Of a DNA stretch of 64,000 bases, positions 1 through 9,345 are shown piece by piece (position 1 is the stretch's first letter; each line of letters opens with the position of its first letter). Origin of the DNA: Candidatus Electrothrix communis (GTDB taxonomy: Bacteria; Desulfobacterota; Desulfobulbia; Desulfobulbales; Desulfobulbaceae); assembly GCA_030644725.1 (NCBI GenBank), contig CP130629.1, positions 4,045,501 to 4,109,500 of the forward strand, given 5' to 3'. The translations under genes and the position numbers were made by a program. The notes below the pieces were generated by a model. That model was not told the DNA's origin. It ran no database searches and saw only the letters and a list, made by a program, of their open reading frames with translations.

Positions 1-1
1 C

Positions 2-943
2 ATGGTCAACTGGGCTCTGCTTGATGCTGATTGGACTGGAACCGGTCGAGAGGCTTGCTCCGGTGACGGGGCTTGCTGGGTCTTTGTTCGGCTGCGTTTT
101 ATTCATTTCATGGTCGGGTTTTATCCAGAGGACCAACTGTGGCGACCTGTTGCGGCTTTCGGGATGGCGGGGTTGCTTCTTCTGTATCTCCTGCTGAACG
201 GTCTGCCGTATAAGGGCTGGGTTGCTGGATTCACCCTTCTTGGTTCTCCCTTTATAGCCTTTTTTCTCTTTTACGGCGGGCTGTTCGGGCTACCTGTAGT
301 GGAGACCCATCAATGGGGCGGGTTGATGCTCACCCTGATTCTCTCAACAGTGGGGATGTTGCTTGCCCTACCGTTTGGTACGTTACTGGCGTTAGGGCGA
401 CGCTCCTCAATGCCCGTGGCCAGGACACTCAGTGTGGTGTTTATCGAACTTTGGCGCGGTGTCCCATTAATCACCGTCCTCTTTATGTCCTCGGTGCTGC
501 TCCCCTTATTTATGCCGGATGGGATCCGGCTGGATAAGCTGTTACGCGCTTTGATAGGTATATCCCTGTTTCAGTCAGCCTATATGGCGGAGGTTATCCG
601 CAGTGGGCTTCAGGCTGTTCCCAAGGGGCAATATGAGGCCGCAGATGCCTTGGGCCTGTCCTATTGGAAGGCCATGCTGCTGATTGTTCTGCCTCAGGCT
701 TTCAAAACCGTCATTCCTGGCATAGTGAATACCTTTATTGAGCTTTTTAAAGACACCACCCTCGTACTTATCATCGGCCTCTTTGATCTCTTAGCCACGG
801 TCCAAGGCTCCTTTACGGACAGCAAATGGCTGGGATTCACCGCAGAAGGCTATATCTTTGCCGGGCTGATCTATTGGCTGTTTTGTTTTTCTATGTCCAG
901 ATACAGTCATCATCTGGAAAAGAAACTACATACCGGGTACTGA
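2..943 (+). CDS. Polar amino-acid ABC transporter permease (AapM/YhdY-like), 5' end cut by window
   Basis: Inner-membrane permease of an ABC importer for polar amino acids. The visible 313 residues hold several hydrophobic segments and the cytoplasmic EAA loop that docks on the ATPase (EAADALGLSYWKAMLLIVLP, about residues 212-231). The N-terminal part, with the GACWVF and GFYPE stretches, resembles AapM-type permeases, which are longer at the N-terminus, so the ATG at base 2 is probably internal and the true start lies before the window. The ATPase gene follows after 53 bp on the same strand, so the two form one operon. The substrate-binding protein and second permease should lie upstream. 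Substrate specificity is inferred from family only. Confidence 0.85.
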   Translation: MVNWALLDADWTGTGREACSGDGACWVFVRLRFIHFMVGFYPEDQLWRPVAAFGMAGLLLLYLLLNGLPYKGWVAGFTLLGSPFIAFFLFYGGLFGLPVVETHQWGGLMLTLILSTVGMLLALPFGTLLALGRRSSMPVARTLSVVFIELWRGVPLITVLFMSSVLLPLFMPDGIRLDKLLRALIGISLFQSAYMAEVIRSGLQAVPKGQYEAADALGLSYWKAMLLIVLPQAFKTVIPGIVNTFIELFKDTTLVLIIGLFDLLATVQGSFTDSKWLGFTAEGYIFAGLIYWLFCFSMSRYSHHLEKKLHTGY

Positions 944-996
944 AAAACGACAAGATAGAGATCGGATAGAAAACGGTATTCTAACAAAGAAAATTT

Positions 997-1764
997 ATGG
1001 GAAATACATCCGTACTACAAGCAGATCAAGGAAGCCCCATTGCTATTGCACTCGAAGGAGTGCATAAATGGTATGACGCCTTTCATGTCCTTAAGAATAT
1101 TAACCTGACGGTTCAGCGGGGTGAGCGGATTATTATTTGCGGTCCCTCCGGTTGTGGAAAATCAACCCTTATCCGCTGTGTAAACAGGCTGGAAAAACAT
1201 CAACGAGGGGTGATACGAGTAAACGGGACAGAGCTTGATGATGATCTTAAGCATATTGAGCAAGTACGTCGCAATATAGGTATGGTCTTTCAGCAGTTTA
1301 ATCTGTTTCCACATCTGACGGTGCTGGAAAATTGCTGCCTGGCCCTGATTTGGGTTCTCAAAAAGCCCCGCGAAGAGGCTGAGGCCATTGCTCTGAATTA
1401 TCTGGAACGGGTCAGGGTGGTTGATCAGGCCTTTAAACACCCAGGACATTTATCCGGCGGTCAGCAGCAGCGGGTGGCTATTGCCCGTTCTCTGTGTATG
1501 AATCCCAGTATTATGCTCTTTGATGAGCCAACCTCGGCTCTTGATCCGGAGATGATCAAAGAGGTGTTGGATGTTATGGTGGATTTGGCGCAGGAAGGCA
1601 TGACCATGATCTGTGTCACCCATGAGATGGGATTTGCGCGAACCGTTGCTGATCGGGTTCTTTTTATGGATTCTGGTGAGATTATCGAGGAAAATGATCC
1701 TGAAAATTTCTTCTCCAATCCGCAGTCTGAGCGAACAAAGCTGTTTTTAGGGCAGATTTTATAA
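997..1764 (+). CDS. Amino-acid ABC transporter ATP-binding protein (AapP/GlnQ-like)
   Basis: Cytoplasmic ATPase that powers the preceding permease. It has the full ABC set in order: Walker [10 protein letters not shown] (about residues 50-58), Q-loop in [12 protein letters not shown], signature LSGGQQQR, Walker [15 protein letters not shown] and the switch His in VTHEMG. At 255 residues it is the usual length for the polar amino-acid (PAAT) subfamily; the N-terminal 15 residues before the first strand are a short extension. The ribosome site is weak (AAAGAAAATTT before ATG). It lies 53 bp behind the permease gene and is the last transporter gene here. Confidence 0.93.
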   Translation: MGNTSVLQADQGSPIAIALEGVHKWYDAFHVLKNINLTVQRGERIIICGPSGCGKSTLIRCVNRLEKHQRGVIRVNGTELDDDLKHIEQVRRNIGMVFQQFNLFPHLTVLENCCLALIWVLKKPREEAEAIALNYLERVRVVDQAFKHPGHLSGGQQQRVAIARSLCMNPSIMLFDEPTSALDPEMIKEVLDVMVDLAQEGMTMICVTHEMGFARTVADRVLFMDSGEIIEENDPENFFSNPQSERTKLFLGQIL

Positions 1765-1797
1765 GAGGTACTATAGAGGTATTGTCCGGGAGAGGTT

Positions 1798-3477
1798 ATG
1801 AAAGAATTTATGTTGATGGAGCCGACAAACCTCACCTTTCAAGAGTTGTTCAGTAACGGGATGCGGTACGCTGTCCCTCGATTTCAACGTGATTATGCCT
1901 GGGGTTTGGAGCAATGGGAGGATTTATGGTCCGATCTCAGTACCTTGCCTGATGAACGTTACCATTATATGGGCTATATCGTTCTTCAGAGGAAAGAGCA
2001 GTATCATTTCGAGGTCATTGATGGGCAGCAGCGCTTGGTAACGGCAACCCTGATTATCCTGGCGGCAATGAAACAAATTCAGGATTTGATTGATGCTGGT
2101 CAGGATCCAGAAAATAATAAAGAACGACTTGATGAGTTACGCAGCAGGTTTATCGGTTCCAAAGATATTGTTTCCTTGAAAGTGAGCAGTAAGCTCTCCT
2201 TAAATCGTAATAATAAACGTTTCTATCGAGCTGTCTGCTCTCAACTGGCAGCCCCCAATGTTCGCGGCCTTACCTCCACCAATAAGCTGGTAAAAAAATG
2301 TTTTGACTTCTTCTATAAACAAAAAATAGGAGCAGCAGGGCATGAAATCGCTGCCTTTGTTGAACAGGTCACCTCCGGCTTGATGTTCACTCGAATCGTT
2401 GTTCAGGATAATCTGAACGCCTATAAGGTTTTTGAAACTTTGAATGCTCGGGGTGTCCAGTTGTCCACCCCTGACCTGTTAAAGAATTATCTTTTTTCCG
2501 TGATCACTGGCAAGGATGACGTGCCGGATGAGCAATTAGATGAACTGGATGAGGACTGGTCCGCTATTGTGGATCAGCTGGGAGAAAATACGTTTACCGA
2601 CTTCACCCGTTATCATCATAATTTTCAAAAAAGGCTTGTCACGAAAAAAGGGCTGTTCAAATCCATCAGAGAATTGGCTGACACACCGGAGCGCTCGTAC
2701 TCCTATGTGCGTTCATTAGCCGAATTCGCCCCTGTATACGCTTCGTTACTCAGCCCTTATGACGAGTGGTGGGCCTTGCAGGGTGGTGAGTATCGACCGG
2801 CGCGTCATTACCTGGAAGGACTGAAACTGTTTAATATTAAACAGCCCTTCACCATTCTGATGGCGGCCTTTAAGGCCTTTTCCCCTGATGAATTCATTAA
2901 GCTGCTCCGCTATATCTATGTCCTTTCCATTCGCTATAACGTCATTTGTCGTCATTCGCCCAATGAGCAGGAACGAAGCTATAATCGAATTGCGATGCGG
3001 GTGTTTCATAAGGAATTCACGCGGGCAAGTCATGTGAAGAACTCTGAGGAGTTCAGAGCCTTGTATCCTGAAGACAGCAGTTTTATAAATGCCTTCGAGT
3101 TTTATAAGATGCCTAGCAGAAGATCCTCGAAAAAGATCAGATTTCTGTTGGCGGAGATTGAGCGGTCTCTGGGGCATGAGGTGGATTACACGAAGACAAG
3201 TCTTGAGCATGTCTGTCCGTATAATCCTGATCAAGGTTGGTATGAGCATTTTGGTCAAGGAGCCAATGAGATAGCTGATCGTCTCGGTAATATGGTTCTT
3301 TTGGAAAAAGATGATCTGAAAAGGAGCAACTTTCTCCAGAAGAAGGAATCGTATCTTCTCACTTCATTTCGCTTGGCGCATAAGGTTGCGGAATATGAGG
3401 AGTGGAGCCTGAAGAATGTTAATTTGTTCCAGGAATGGCTTGCCTGTCAGGCTGTCAATACATGGAGAGTTGATTGA
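1798..3477 (+). CDS. DUF262/DUF1524 protein, GmrSD-like putative nuclease
   Basis: A 559-residue single-chain protein of the GmrSD-like group, whose studied members are type IV restriction enzymes cutting modified DNA. The N-terminal DUF262 (ParB/Srx-like) domain shows VPRFQRDYAW (about residues 23-32) and the hallmark DGQQR (about 75-79). The C-terminal DUF1524 (HNH-like) domain shows SLEHVCP near residue 465 and the following LGNMVLLEKDDLKRSN. Both key motifs are intact, so it is probably active. AGAGG lies just before ATG; a second ATG at 1810 is possible. It stands 33 bp behind an ABC transporter operon with no other restriction gene nearby, so a defence role is inferred from domains only. 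Confidence 0.8.
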   Translation: MKEFMLMEPTNLTFQELFSNGMRYAVPRFQRDYAWGLEQWEDLWSDLSTLPDERYHYMGYIVLQRKEQYHFEVIDGQQRLVTATLIILAAMKQIQDLIDAGQDPENNKERLDELRSRFIGSKDIVSLKVSSKLSLNRNNKRFYRAVCSQLAAPNVRGLTSTNKLVKKCFDFFYKQKIGAAGHEIAAFVEQVTSGLMFTRIVVQDNLNAYKVFETLNARGVQLSTPDLLKNYLFSVITGKDDVPDEQLDELDEDWSAIVDQLGENTFTDFTRYHHNFQKRLVTKKGLFKSIRELADTPERSYSYVRSLAEFAPVYASLLSPYDEWWALQGGEYRPARHYLEGLKLFNIKQPFTILMAAFKAFSPDEFIKLLRYIYVLSIRYNVICRHSPNEQERSYNRIAMRVFHKEFTRASHVKNSEEFRALYPEDSSFINAFEFYKMPSRRSSKKIRFLLAEIERSLGHEVDYTKTSLEHVCPYNPDQGWYEHFGQGANEIADRLGNMVLLEKDDLKRSNFLQKKESYLLTSFRLAHKVAEYEEWSLKNVNLFQEWLACQAVNTWRVD

Positions 3478-3504
3478 TAACCACAAGGCATCAAGGCGAG
3501 TTTC

Positions 3505-4248
3505 TCACTCCTTAAGCTTAACATACAACTCCCCATCCCGAACCTGAATACTCTCTACACCCTCTCCCAAGCTCTGCCAGAACCCCGGTTCACCGCCGAA
3601 CTCCTGCATAAGATCAATATTTTTTAAGCCACCCAGCCATGCATTGGGAATCGGCACGCCCATCACGGAAACCCCTTTGAGGACGACCACCGGTTTGTTG
3701 TCGCGATAGGCCAGTTCAGCACCGGCCCGCACCCGGAGGGTTTTACCGCCCATGATCGGAAAATCAGGATCAACCGGGATCAGCAAGCGCAGGCTCACCA
3801 GGTCGGCAGCCAGGTCCACAGCCATTTTTTCCGCCAGATCAGTATTATTCGCTAAGAGTCCGTTAAGCTCTCGTTCCGTAAAGGTGATTTCCCGATTTGC
3901 TCCCTCTTCGAAATAGGCTTCTGGTTTTAAGGCACCCTGCTCATCGTAATCATCCGGCTGAGGAGTGTAGGAGCGTGCTCGTGACTGTGGTGACCGAGTA
4001 TTTGCTGGGCCAGCTCCGTTTCTGTCGTGAGAAGGAGCTGAGCCTGCAACGCCATCGAACTGGCTGAGCTTTTGCTCTAGTTGTTGTTCTTCCTGCTGGC
4101 TCAGCTCCACCGGGGTGAACGGGGAGGGGAAAAGCCAGGTCTTGATCGCAAAGACGGTGAGCAGGGCAGTCAGAACCATTGCTCCTGCAACGATACATAG
4201 CACTTGTTTCAGGGAAACGCCTTTTTTGGTCATTACCTGTTCTATCAT
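3505..4248 (-). CDS. Membrane-anchored protein of unknown function
   Basis: A 247-residue protein with one N-terminal membrane segment (about residues 15-36) and the rest probably periplasmic. Residues about 40-110 form a Gln/Glu- and Ser/Pro-rich linker. The C-terminal domain starts with ITFTERELNGLLANN and ends in a predicted beta-rich stretch (VRDGELYVKLKE). The FTERELN start recalls lipid-binding-like DUF2140/LmeA-type folds, but I cannot assign a family. It is convergent with the DUF262 gene and lies 51 bp downstream of an FKBP gene on the same strand. An alternative ATG lies at residue 6. Function unknown. Confidence 0.6.
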   Translation of the reverse strand: MIEQVMTKKGVSLKQVLCIVAGAMVLTALLTVFAIKTWLFPSPFTPVELSQQEEQQLEQKLSQFDGVAGSAPSHDRNGAGPANTRSPQSRARSYTPQPDDYDEQGALKPEAYFEEGANREITFTERELNGLLANNTDLAEKMAVDLAADLVSLRLLIPVDPDFPIMGGKTLRVRAGAELAYRDNKPVVVLKGVSVMGVPIPNAWLGGLKNIDLMQEFGGEPGFWQSLGEGVESIQVRDGELYVKLKE

Positions 4249-4299
4249 GATATTTTCTCCAGCTGGGCTGTTTTCTTAAAGCTTATTGAGTATCAGGAT

Positions 4300-4722
4300 C
4301 TACTGAACATCAACAATATGCACGGCACAGTAGAGCTCCTGGCCTGCTAAGGGATGGTTGAAGTCCACGAGAACCGTGCTCTCCTTCACCTCCATAACCT
4401 TGCCGTTGATGGTTTGTCCTTTTGGGCCGTTGGCATGGATGAGTGTTTCCGGAACAAGTGAATCCGGTGGCAGATCAGTTTTCGGAATCTCAAGCAGGGC
4501 CTCTGGGTCGTGCGCACCAAAGGCTTGGTCGATCGGCAGAATGATATCCTTTTTCGTGCCTTTTTCCAAGCCTGCTACTGCCTGCTCCAGGCCGTCGATA
4601 ATTTCTCCTGTTCCCTGGATATAGGTGACAGGCTCGTCGTCCGTGGTGGTTTCGATGACATCGCCGTTTTTCAGGCTCAGGGTGTAGTCAATAATAACGG
4701 TTTTTCCATCTACTATTTTCAT
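4300..4722 (-). CDS. FKBP-type peptidyl-prolyl cis-trans isomerase, SlyD-like
   Basis: A 140-residue cytoplasmic prolyl isomerase. It begins with the SlyD-type first strand (VIIDYTLSLKNGDVIETT), keeps the GTGEIIDGLEQAVAGLEKG segment of the FKBP active site and has an insert-in-flap (IF) domain containing DPEALLEIPK. It ends LAGQELYCAVHIVDV, matching the NHPLAGK..F closing strand of the family. It lacks the His/Cys-rich metal-binding tail of Escherichia coli SlyD. The upstream neighbour on the same strand is an SPFH protein (102 bp gap), the downstream one a membrane-anchored protein. Confidence 0.9.
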   Translation of the reverse strand: MKIVDGKTVIIDYTLSLKNGDVIETTTDDEPVTYIQGTGEIIDGLEQAVAGLEKGTKKDIILPIDQAFGAHDPEALLEIPKTDLPPDSLVPETLIHANGPKGQTINGKVMEVKESTVLVDFNHPLAGQELYCAVHIVDVQ

Positions 4723-4823
4723 AATACTTTTCTGGTGGTTCTGGTTTTGGTGTTGTTGCGAAGTTCAGGAGCTATCCCCTGCTTGCGGTGTAAGTTATAC
4801 ATTGCTTTTGTTATGTGCTCGTA

Positions 4824-5684
4824 TCATTTACTGACCGTGCCGATCAGCGGTATTCCGTTGGCTCCGGACGGAATATAGACCGTGGTATGGTTGGGTGACG
4901 AGGCCATTTTTAATTGGGCCTGAATGGCCTCGTGTTGCAGGTAATTCTGGGTCAGGGTCGTATTGATAATCTTCTGCGCTTCAGCAATGCCCTTGGCCTC
5001 TTCGATGCGGATTTCAGCATCTTTTTTGGCTATTTCCCGTTGGGTCTCTTTTTCATCAAGGAGCTGCTGGGCAGCCAGTTTTTTTTCAACGGCCAGGGTA
5101 ACCACTGGGGGGTAATCAATATTTCCGACCACGCTGGAGACCAGGATAAAGGGTGTTCCCTTGAGGTATTCTTGAAGATCAGTTGCCACTGCCGCAGCTA
5201 TTTCTTTTCTTTTTTCTTTGATCTCGCGGCTCTTGAGATATTGAACATGCTTACGGACCATTGCCCTGAGTGGCTCTTTGATATAGCGGTCGTAAAAGGC
5301 CTCGCCAGCGTAGCTCTCCACAACTGTCCTGATTGTTTCTGGTTTCACTTTAATGATCGACTGAAAGCGGAAGGAGATGTTCAACTCATCCTTGGCAAGG
5401 ATCTTGAATGTTTCTGGATAGGTTTTGGGACGAAAATCAACATTCATAACCTCGTTCCTCCATAATGATATACCGTAATTGGAAGGGCCTTTGAGGTCAC
5501 CGCGAAAGCCGCCTTTTCCGAACATTCTCGGCTGTTCGTAAACATAGCCTTCGTGTCCTGCCGGAGTGTTCGGGTTTGTGCCAAATATCCCCAGCAGAGC
5601 AAAGGATCCGACCGCAAAAATCGCAAGGAGGAAAAAGATTGATAAGCCTGCTTTTACCCCGTTCTGCTGTATTCCCTTTTTCAT
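4824..5684 (-). CDS. SPFH/Band 7 (prohibitin-like) membrane protein
   Basis: A 286-residue membrane-anchored scaffold protein. Residues about 13-34 form one transmembrane segment. The SPFH core follows (about 40-200; LNISFRFQSIIKVKPETIR) with an Ala/Glu/Lys-rich coiled coil after it (about 195-250; KKDAEIRIEEAKGIAEAQK). Family members form ring-like membrane microdomains and often protect or organise proteases. No NfeD partner is next to it. It ends in IPSGANGIPLIGTVSK. Start at 5684 is supported by a GGGGAG ribosome site upstream. Confidence 0.85.
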   Translation of the reverse strand: MKKGIQQNGVKAGLSIFFLLAIFAVGSFALLGIFGTNPNTPAGHEGYVYEQPRMFGKGGFRGDLKGPSNYGISLWRNEVMNVDFRPKTYPETFKILAKDELNISFRFQSIIKVKPETIRTVVESYAGEAFYDRYIKEPLRAMVRKHVQYLKSREIKEKRKEIAAAVATDLQEYLKGTPFILVSSVVGNIDYPPVVTLAVEKKLAAQQLLDEKETQREIAKKDAEIRIEEAKGIAEAQKIINTTLTQNYLQHEAIQAQLKMASSPNHTTVYIPSGANGIPLIGTVSK

Positions 5685-5745
5685 ATTTCTCCCCTTGTAA
5701 TAAGCAATTTATGCAGAAAATAAGTTTCTCGTTTTCAATACATAT

Positions 5746-5804
5746 GTAGGGGCAGGCCCTTGTGCCTGCCCGGTACGCAAGGGCGAACGCAGGGATTCGC
5801 CCCT
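5746..5804. repeat. Dispersed GTAGGGGC hairpin repeat, double copy
   Basis: Two back-to-back hairpins: GGGGCAGGCCC...GCCTGCCC and GGGCGAACGC...TTCGCCCC. The same theme recurs in many gaps of this window (17.7-18.2, 23.2, 26.0, 37.3, 41.0, 44.6, 47.2, 62.4-62.9 kb). Confidence 0.8.
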
Positions 5805-5847
5805 CCGGCGCTCGGTATAACGAGTAAGATATTTCTTATTAAATTCT

Positions 5848-6915
5848 TTACCGGATCAATGCGCAAAGCCTGTCGTATTGCCCTGTAATGGAGCGTGCCA
5901 GGGCGAATTGAATTCGAGCCCGGAAAAGATTTTGTTCCGGATAATTGACCTTAAAATAACAGTTATTGACGAGATAATCGCTATAAAAACGAAGGCCGAG
6001 CTCAAAGCTGATTAGCCAAATGCTGTTGACGAGGAGGCATTTATCCTCAGGAGTGAGCAGGTCAGCGGCCGTTGCCAGATACCCCTTTACAGTCGAGGCA
6101 AAAAAGTCAGCCCGAAAGAGAATATCCTCTGGATTATCCACTTCTTCTCCAAGGGGATTACAGCAGGAGCGGAGGCAGTCGCCGATATCATGGAGCAGGA
6201 GGCCGGGTCTCACTGTATCCAGATCAACAAGACTGATCACCCTCTTTGTATCTACGGAAAAAAGAAAATTGGCAACCTTGGGATCAGCATGGATAACTTG
6301 CTGGCGTACACTCTTCTGTTGGCGAGCCGTCTCCAAGAGAAAGGCGTCCTGTCGGTGGCGCTCAATAAAAACGCGACAATCTTCAGCTTCAGGATTAAGG
6401 GGAGCAGAAAGAACGCGCTCATACTGTGCAAGATAGCGGGGCGTGTTGTGAAATCCGGGCAAAGGGTCTGTGAGGGATTCCGGGGGCAGGGTGGCAAGGA
6501 GCTGGTGAAACAGGCCAAGGGTGGCACCTATCTCCTCGGCCTGGCCGGGCGTACTGATTGAATGCAGGGATCGGGTCTGGTCAATATGAGTAAGGAGACG
6601 CCAATAAGCACCCTTGCTGTCCTGGTAGCTTATTGCTCCGGCCTGATTACTGACAGGGCGGAAAAGGGTAAAATTGCGATTGCGCGGGTGGGGCAGCTGA
6701 GCATAGATATGCTCGGTTACCTTGCGCAGATTATCTTGAACCGCGATGGGGTCAGGAAAGACAGACGGATTCAGGTGCTGAAGGATATATTTCTTTCCAG
6801 TCTGGAGAGTGAGGCACCAAGTATCGTTGACAATCCCCCCTCCCAAAGACTCCAAGGCTGCAATTTCTTCGTGAGGAAGAAAAAAGGAGACTGCCTGTCC
6901 GCATACTCCGGTCAA
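5848..6915 (-). CDS. Aminoglycoside phosphotransferase-family kinase (NahK-like)
   Basis: A 355-residue small-molecule kinase of the APH/choline-kinase fold. The N-terminus carries GGGIVNDTWCLT and YILQHLNPSVFPDP, which are typical of N-acetylhexosamine 1-kinase-like proteins. The catalytic loop is VIHADPKVANFLF (Asp as base, Asn for Mg) and the metal-binding motif is SLVDLDTVRPG (Asp). The probable start is a TTG at 6915, since no ATG lies near and the N-terminal motif needs it. It overlaps the end of the MazG-like gene by 4 bp, so the two are translationally coupled. Its sugar substrate is unknown; nucleotide clean-up next door may be coincidental. Confidence 0.75.
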   Translation of the reverse strand: MTGVCGQAVSFFLPHEEIAALESLGGGIVNDTWCLTLQTGKKYILQHLNPSVFPDPIAVQDNLRKVTEHIYAQLPHPRNRNFTLFRPVSNQAGAISYQDSKGAYWRLLTHIDQTRSLHSISTPGQAEEIGATLGLFHQLLATLPPESLTDPLPGFHNTPRYLAQYERVLSAPLNPEAEDCRVFIERHRQDAFLLETARQQKSVRQQVIHADPKVANFLFSVDTKRVISLVDLDTVRPGLLLHDIGDCLRSCCNPLGEEVDNPEDILFRADFFASTVKGYLATAADLLTPEDKCLLVNSIWLISFELGLRFYSDYLVNNCYFKVNYPEQNLFRARIQFALARSITGQYDRLCALIR

Positions 6916-7352
6916 GGATTCTCCTCCGTCTGTTTGGTTTGATAACGGGTGTATTTATCCGACCTCCCTTTGACCTGCTCCACCGGATATTTTTTATTGT
7001 TGATCTCCAGTTTTGTCTGCGCAGCTTCCAGGAGGTCAATATCCAGTCGTTCAGCCATGCGGACGAGATAGATGAGCACATCAGCCATTTCCATGGACAC
7101 CGCCTCATGCTGCTCTTTATTCAGTGTGTCACTTTCTTGTCGACTCAGCCATTGGAAATGTTCCACCAGTTCAGCGGCCTCGACAATAAGGGCCATGGAG
7201 AGATTTTTGGGACTGTGAAATTGGTCCCAATCACGCTGTTCGGTAAATTTGCAGACCGCAGCGGTGAGCTCTGTCAGTGAATCAACCGAGGAGCCACTGG
7301 GAGAATCGACCGAAGAATCACCGGAAGAAGCAAAAGAAGGATCTGAAGACAT
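6912..7352 (-). CDS. MazG-like nucleotide pyrophosphohydrolase (dCTPase/RS21-C6 type)
   Basis: A 146-residue all-alpha NTP pyrophosphohydrolase. It shows the paired metal-binding helices: EAAELVEHFQW (ExxE) and EMADVLIYLVRMAERL (ExxD), then KLEINNKKYPVEQVKG, which ends most members. The family hydrolyses non-canonical or surplus dNTPs to NMP and PPi. The first 25 residues are Ser/Pro/Asp-rich and are probably disordered. It is separated from degP by a terminator and overlaps the downstream kinase gene by 4 bp. Confidence 0.88.
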   Translation of the reverse strand: MSSDPSFASSGDSSVDSPSGSSVDSLTELTAAVCKFTEQRDWDQFHSPKNLSMALIVEAAELVEHFQWLSRQESDTLNKEQHEAVSMEMADVLIYLVRMAERLDIDLLEAAQTKLEINNKKYPVEQVKGRSDKYTRYQTKQTEENP

Positions 7353-7377
7353 AGAAACGGAACCGAGAAAGAAGAAA

Positions 7378-7403
7378 CGCTCCCAAGCCGAAGCCTGGGA
7401 GCG
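7378..7403 (-). terminator. Probable terminator behind degP
   Basis: The inverted repeat CGCTCCCA...TGGGAGCG has an 8-bp perfect stem and a 10-nt loop. Read on the minus strand it is followed by TTTCTTCTTTC. It sits between degP and the MazG-like gene. Confidence 0.65.
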
Positions 7404-7430
7404 CGTAAGGTATTCTGAATAAGTATACTG

Positions 7431-8897
7431 CTATTTTTTGAGCCGCAGCACCACGTATTTGCTGTACTCACCAGCGCGAATTCGCAGGAGGAGCTGATTC
7501 GGATCCTTCCCTTTTTTGACTGCTTTTTTCAGGTCGGCAACGCTATGAACCCGTACCCTGTTCACCTCTTCGATGAGCTGTCCCGCCTGAACGCCCACGC
7601 TGTCAGCAGGGCTATCTGGGGCAACCTGGGTGATAAGGATGCCTTGCTCTTCATCATAACCAAATTGTTTGGCAAGCTCAGGAGTCAGCTCCTGAAGGGT
7701 CAGGCCCATGTTGTCGAGGAGAGAGCTGTTGTTTTTTCTTAGGCGCATTCTGGTGGCCCGGCTGAAATCAGCCGGTTGCTCAGCGATGATAACGCGTATT
7801 TCTTTTTTTCTGCCCTCCCTGAAAACTTGCAGGGTCACCTTGCTGCCAGGAGTGGTCATGGCGATGCGATTACGTAGGTCCGTTACATCAAGCACCTTGT
7901 CGCCATTAAGGGACAGGAGGATATCGCCCTGTTGGATACCGGCTTTTTTTGCTGGTGATCCCTTGGTTACCTCGGCAATCAGAATGCCGTCCGCCTTGTT
8001 TACCCCAAAGGATTGGGCAAGATCTTCGTTCATGTCCTGAATGGCTAGGCCAAGCCAGCCGCGCGTCACTTTCCCGCTGCTGCGCAATTGTTCTTCAACA
8101 GACTTGGCCATGTTAATAGGGATGGCAAATCCGATTCCCATGGAACCGCCGTTGCGAGAGAAGATAGCCGTATTTATCCCCACCACCTTGCCGTGAATAT
8201 TGAGCAGCGGACCACCTGAATTCCCCGGATTAATAGCGGCATCTGTCTGGATAAAATTTTCATAATCACTGATCCCCATTCTGGACCGTCCCTTGGCTGA
8301 AACCACGCCGACCGTGACTGTTTGGCTCAGTTCAAAGGGACTGCCAATGGCTATCACCCATTCGCCGACTTCCAACTTGCCTGAATCTCCCAAGGCCAGG
8401 GTTGGTAACTTTTTTCCGTTGATTTTAATAAGGGCGACGTCGGATTGAGGGTCTGTTCCTACGACTGACGCTGTGAATTCCCGTTTGTCAGACAGCCTGA
8501 CTCTTATGGTGTCAGCGTTATCAACGACATGATTATTCGTTAAGATCAAGCCATCCTCGGAGATGATAAAGCCAGAGCCGGCTCCGTGCTGCTTGAACGG
8601 GCTTGGTTCCTGGCGAAAGCGATCAAATTTTTTCCCGAAAAAATGCTCGAAAAAGGGGTCATTGAACATGTCCAACTGGCCACGTCCGTCAAAGCTCTTG
8701 TTTGTTTTTTCCACCCCGATATAGACAACAGCAGGACCAGCTTTTCGGACAACAGAACTAAAGGCCTTGGCGGAACGATCCAGCATTGCAATATCATTTT
8801 CTAGATTTGCTGCTCCTGTCTGCGCTGCTAGCAGGAAAAAATAGAGCGCAAAAACCACCATCATGCTCAATCGTGGAATAACATGTTTCTGTTTCAT
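7431..8897 (-). CDS. degP: Periplasmic serine protease/chaperone, Do (DegP/HtrA) family
   Basis: A 488-residue exported quality-control protease. Residues 1-30 form a signal peptide ending AAQTGAA. The trypsin-like domain has the triad His123 (TNNHVV), Asp153 (SDVALI) and Ser227 (GNSGGP). Two PDZ domains follow (about 275-365 and 395-480), each with the PAKKAGIQQGD or PADSVGVQAGQ binding-loop pattern. Length and two PDZ domains place it with DegP/DegQ rather than DegS. It is monocistronic: a terminator follows and a 448-bp gap precedes it, with the divergent amtB beyond. I see no sigma-E box clear enough to report. Confidence 0.95.
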   Translation of the reverse strand: MKQKHVIPRLSMMVVFALYFFLLAAQTGAANLENDIAMLDRSAKAFSSVVRKAGPAVVYIGVEKTNKSFDGRGQLDMFNDPFFEHFFGKKFDRFRQEPSPFKQHGAGSGFIISEDGLILTNNHVVDNADTIRVRLSDKREFTASVVGTDPQSDVALIKINGKKLPTLALGDSGKLEVGEWVIAIGSPFELSQTVTVGVVSAKGRSRMGISDYENFIQTDAAINPGNSGGPLLNIHGKVVGINTAIFSRNGGSMGIGFAIPINMAKSVEEQLRSSGKVTRGWLGLAIQDMNEDLAQSFGVNKADGILIAEVTKGSPAKKAGIQQGDILLSLNGDKVLDVTDLRNRIAMTTPGSKVTLQVFREGRKKEIRVIIAEQPADFSRATRMRLRKNNSSLLDNMGLTLQELTPELAKQFGYDEEQGILITQVAPDSPADSVGVQAGQLIEEVNRVRVHSVADLKKAVKKGKDPNQLLLRIRAGEYSKYVVLRLKK

Positions 8898-9345
8898 TGT
8901 TCTTCACAACTCCATTCTCTTTGATATTATGGAAGATTTCAGGAAGGGCTTTTCAATTTTGCACGATCCTTTGTACGAACTGCTCCTACTGTTATACCTT
9001 CCGGCTGAAGCGTCAAGAGGGAATTGCGGAAATCAGGGTTCTTTCAGAATAAAATTTTACGAAACCACAGGCAAGCTGAGACGTTCTGTTCCGTTTGATC
9101 AATTAAGATGGAACGAATTTTGCTTACATATATTTCGGAGGTAATGCGTTAAAAAGGAAAGATTCTACTCGCTCAATATTTACCTGCTTGGAATGTTATG
9201 CTTTCTGGTGGGGTTGGTCTTGGATCGCAAGATTTTTTTTATGCGTGTGGAATACGCTTCTTGAAAAAATATTTCCTCTTTGTTATATTTCTAACTTTTT
9301 TTTATTACAAGATTGTAACTTTGTTTTCAATAAAAGAGGAAGGAA
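8898..9345. other. 448-bp gap between divergent degP and amtB
   Basis: No coding region is supported here. The gap must hold the promoters of degP (minus) and amtB (plus). I looked for a sigma-54 site (GG and GC doublets 12 bp apart) before amtB; near-fits such as TTGGTCTTGGATCGCA have 11-bp spacing, so none is called. A TTGATCAA palindrome lies at about 9098. AGAGGAAGG is the amtB ribosome site. Confidence 0.5.

Noticed and set aside
8863-9144. 93-codon frame in the degP-amtB gap
   Set aside because: Starts inside degP antisense, has no ribosome site and no recognisable residues.
9121-9345. Sigma-54 promoter for amtB
   Set aside because: Candidates have 10 or 11 bp between the GG and GC doublets, not 12.
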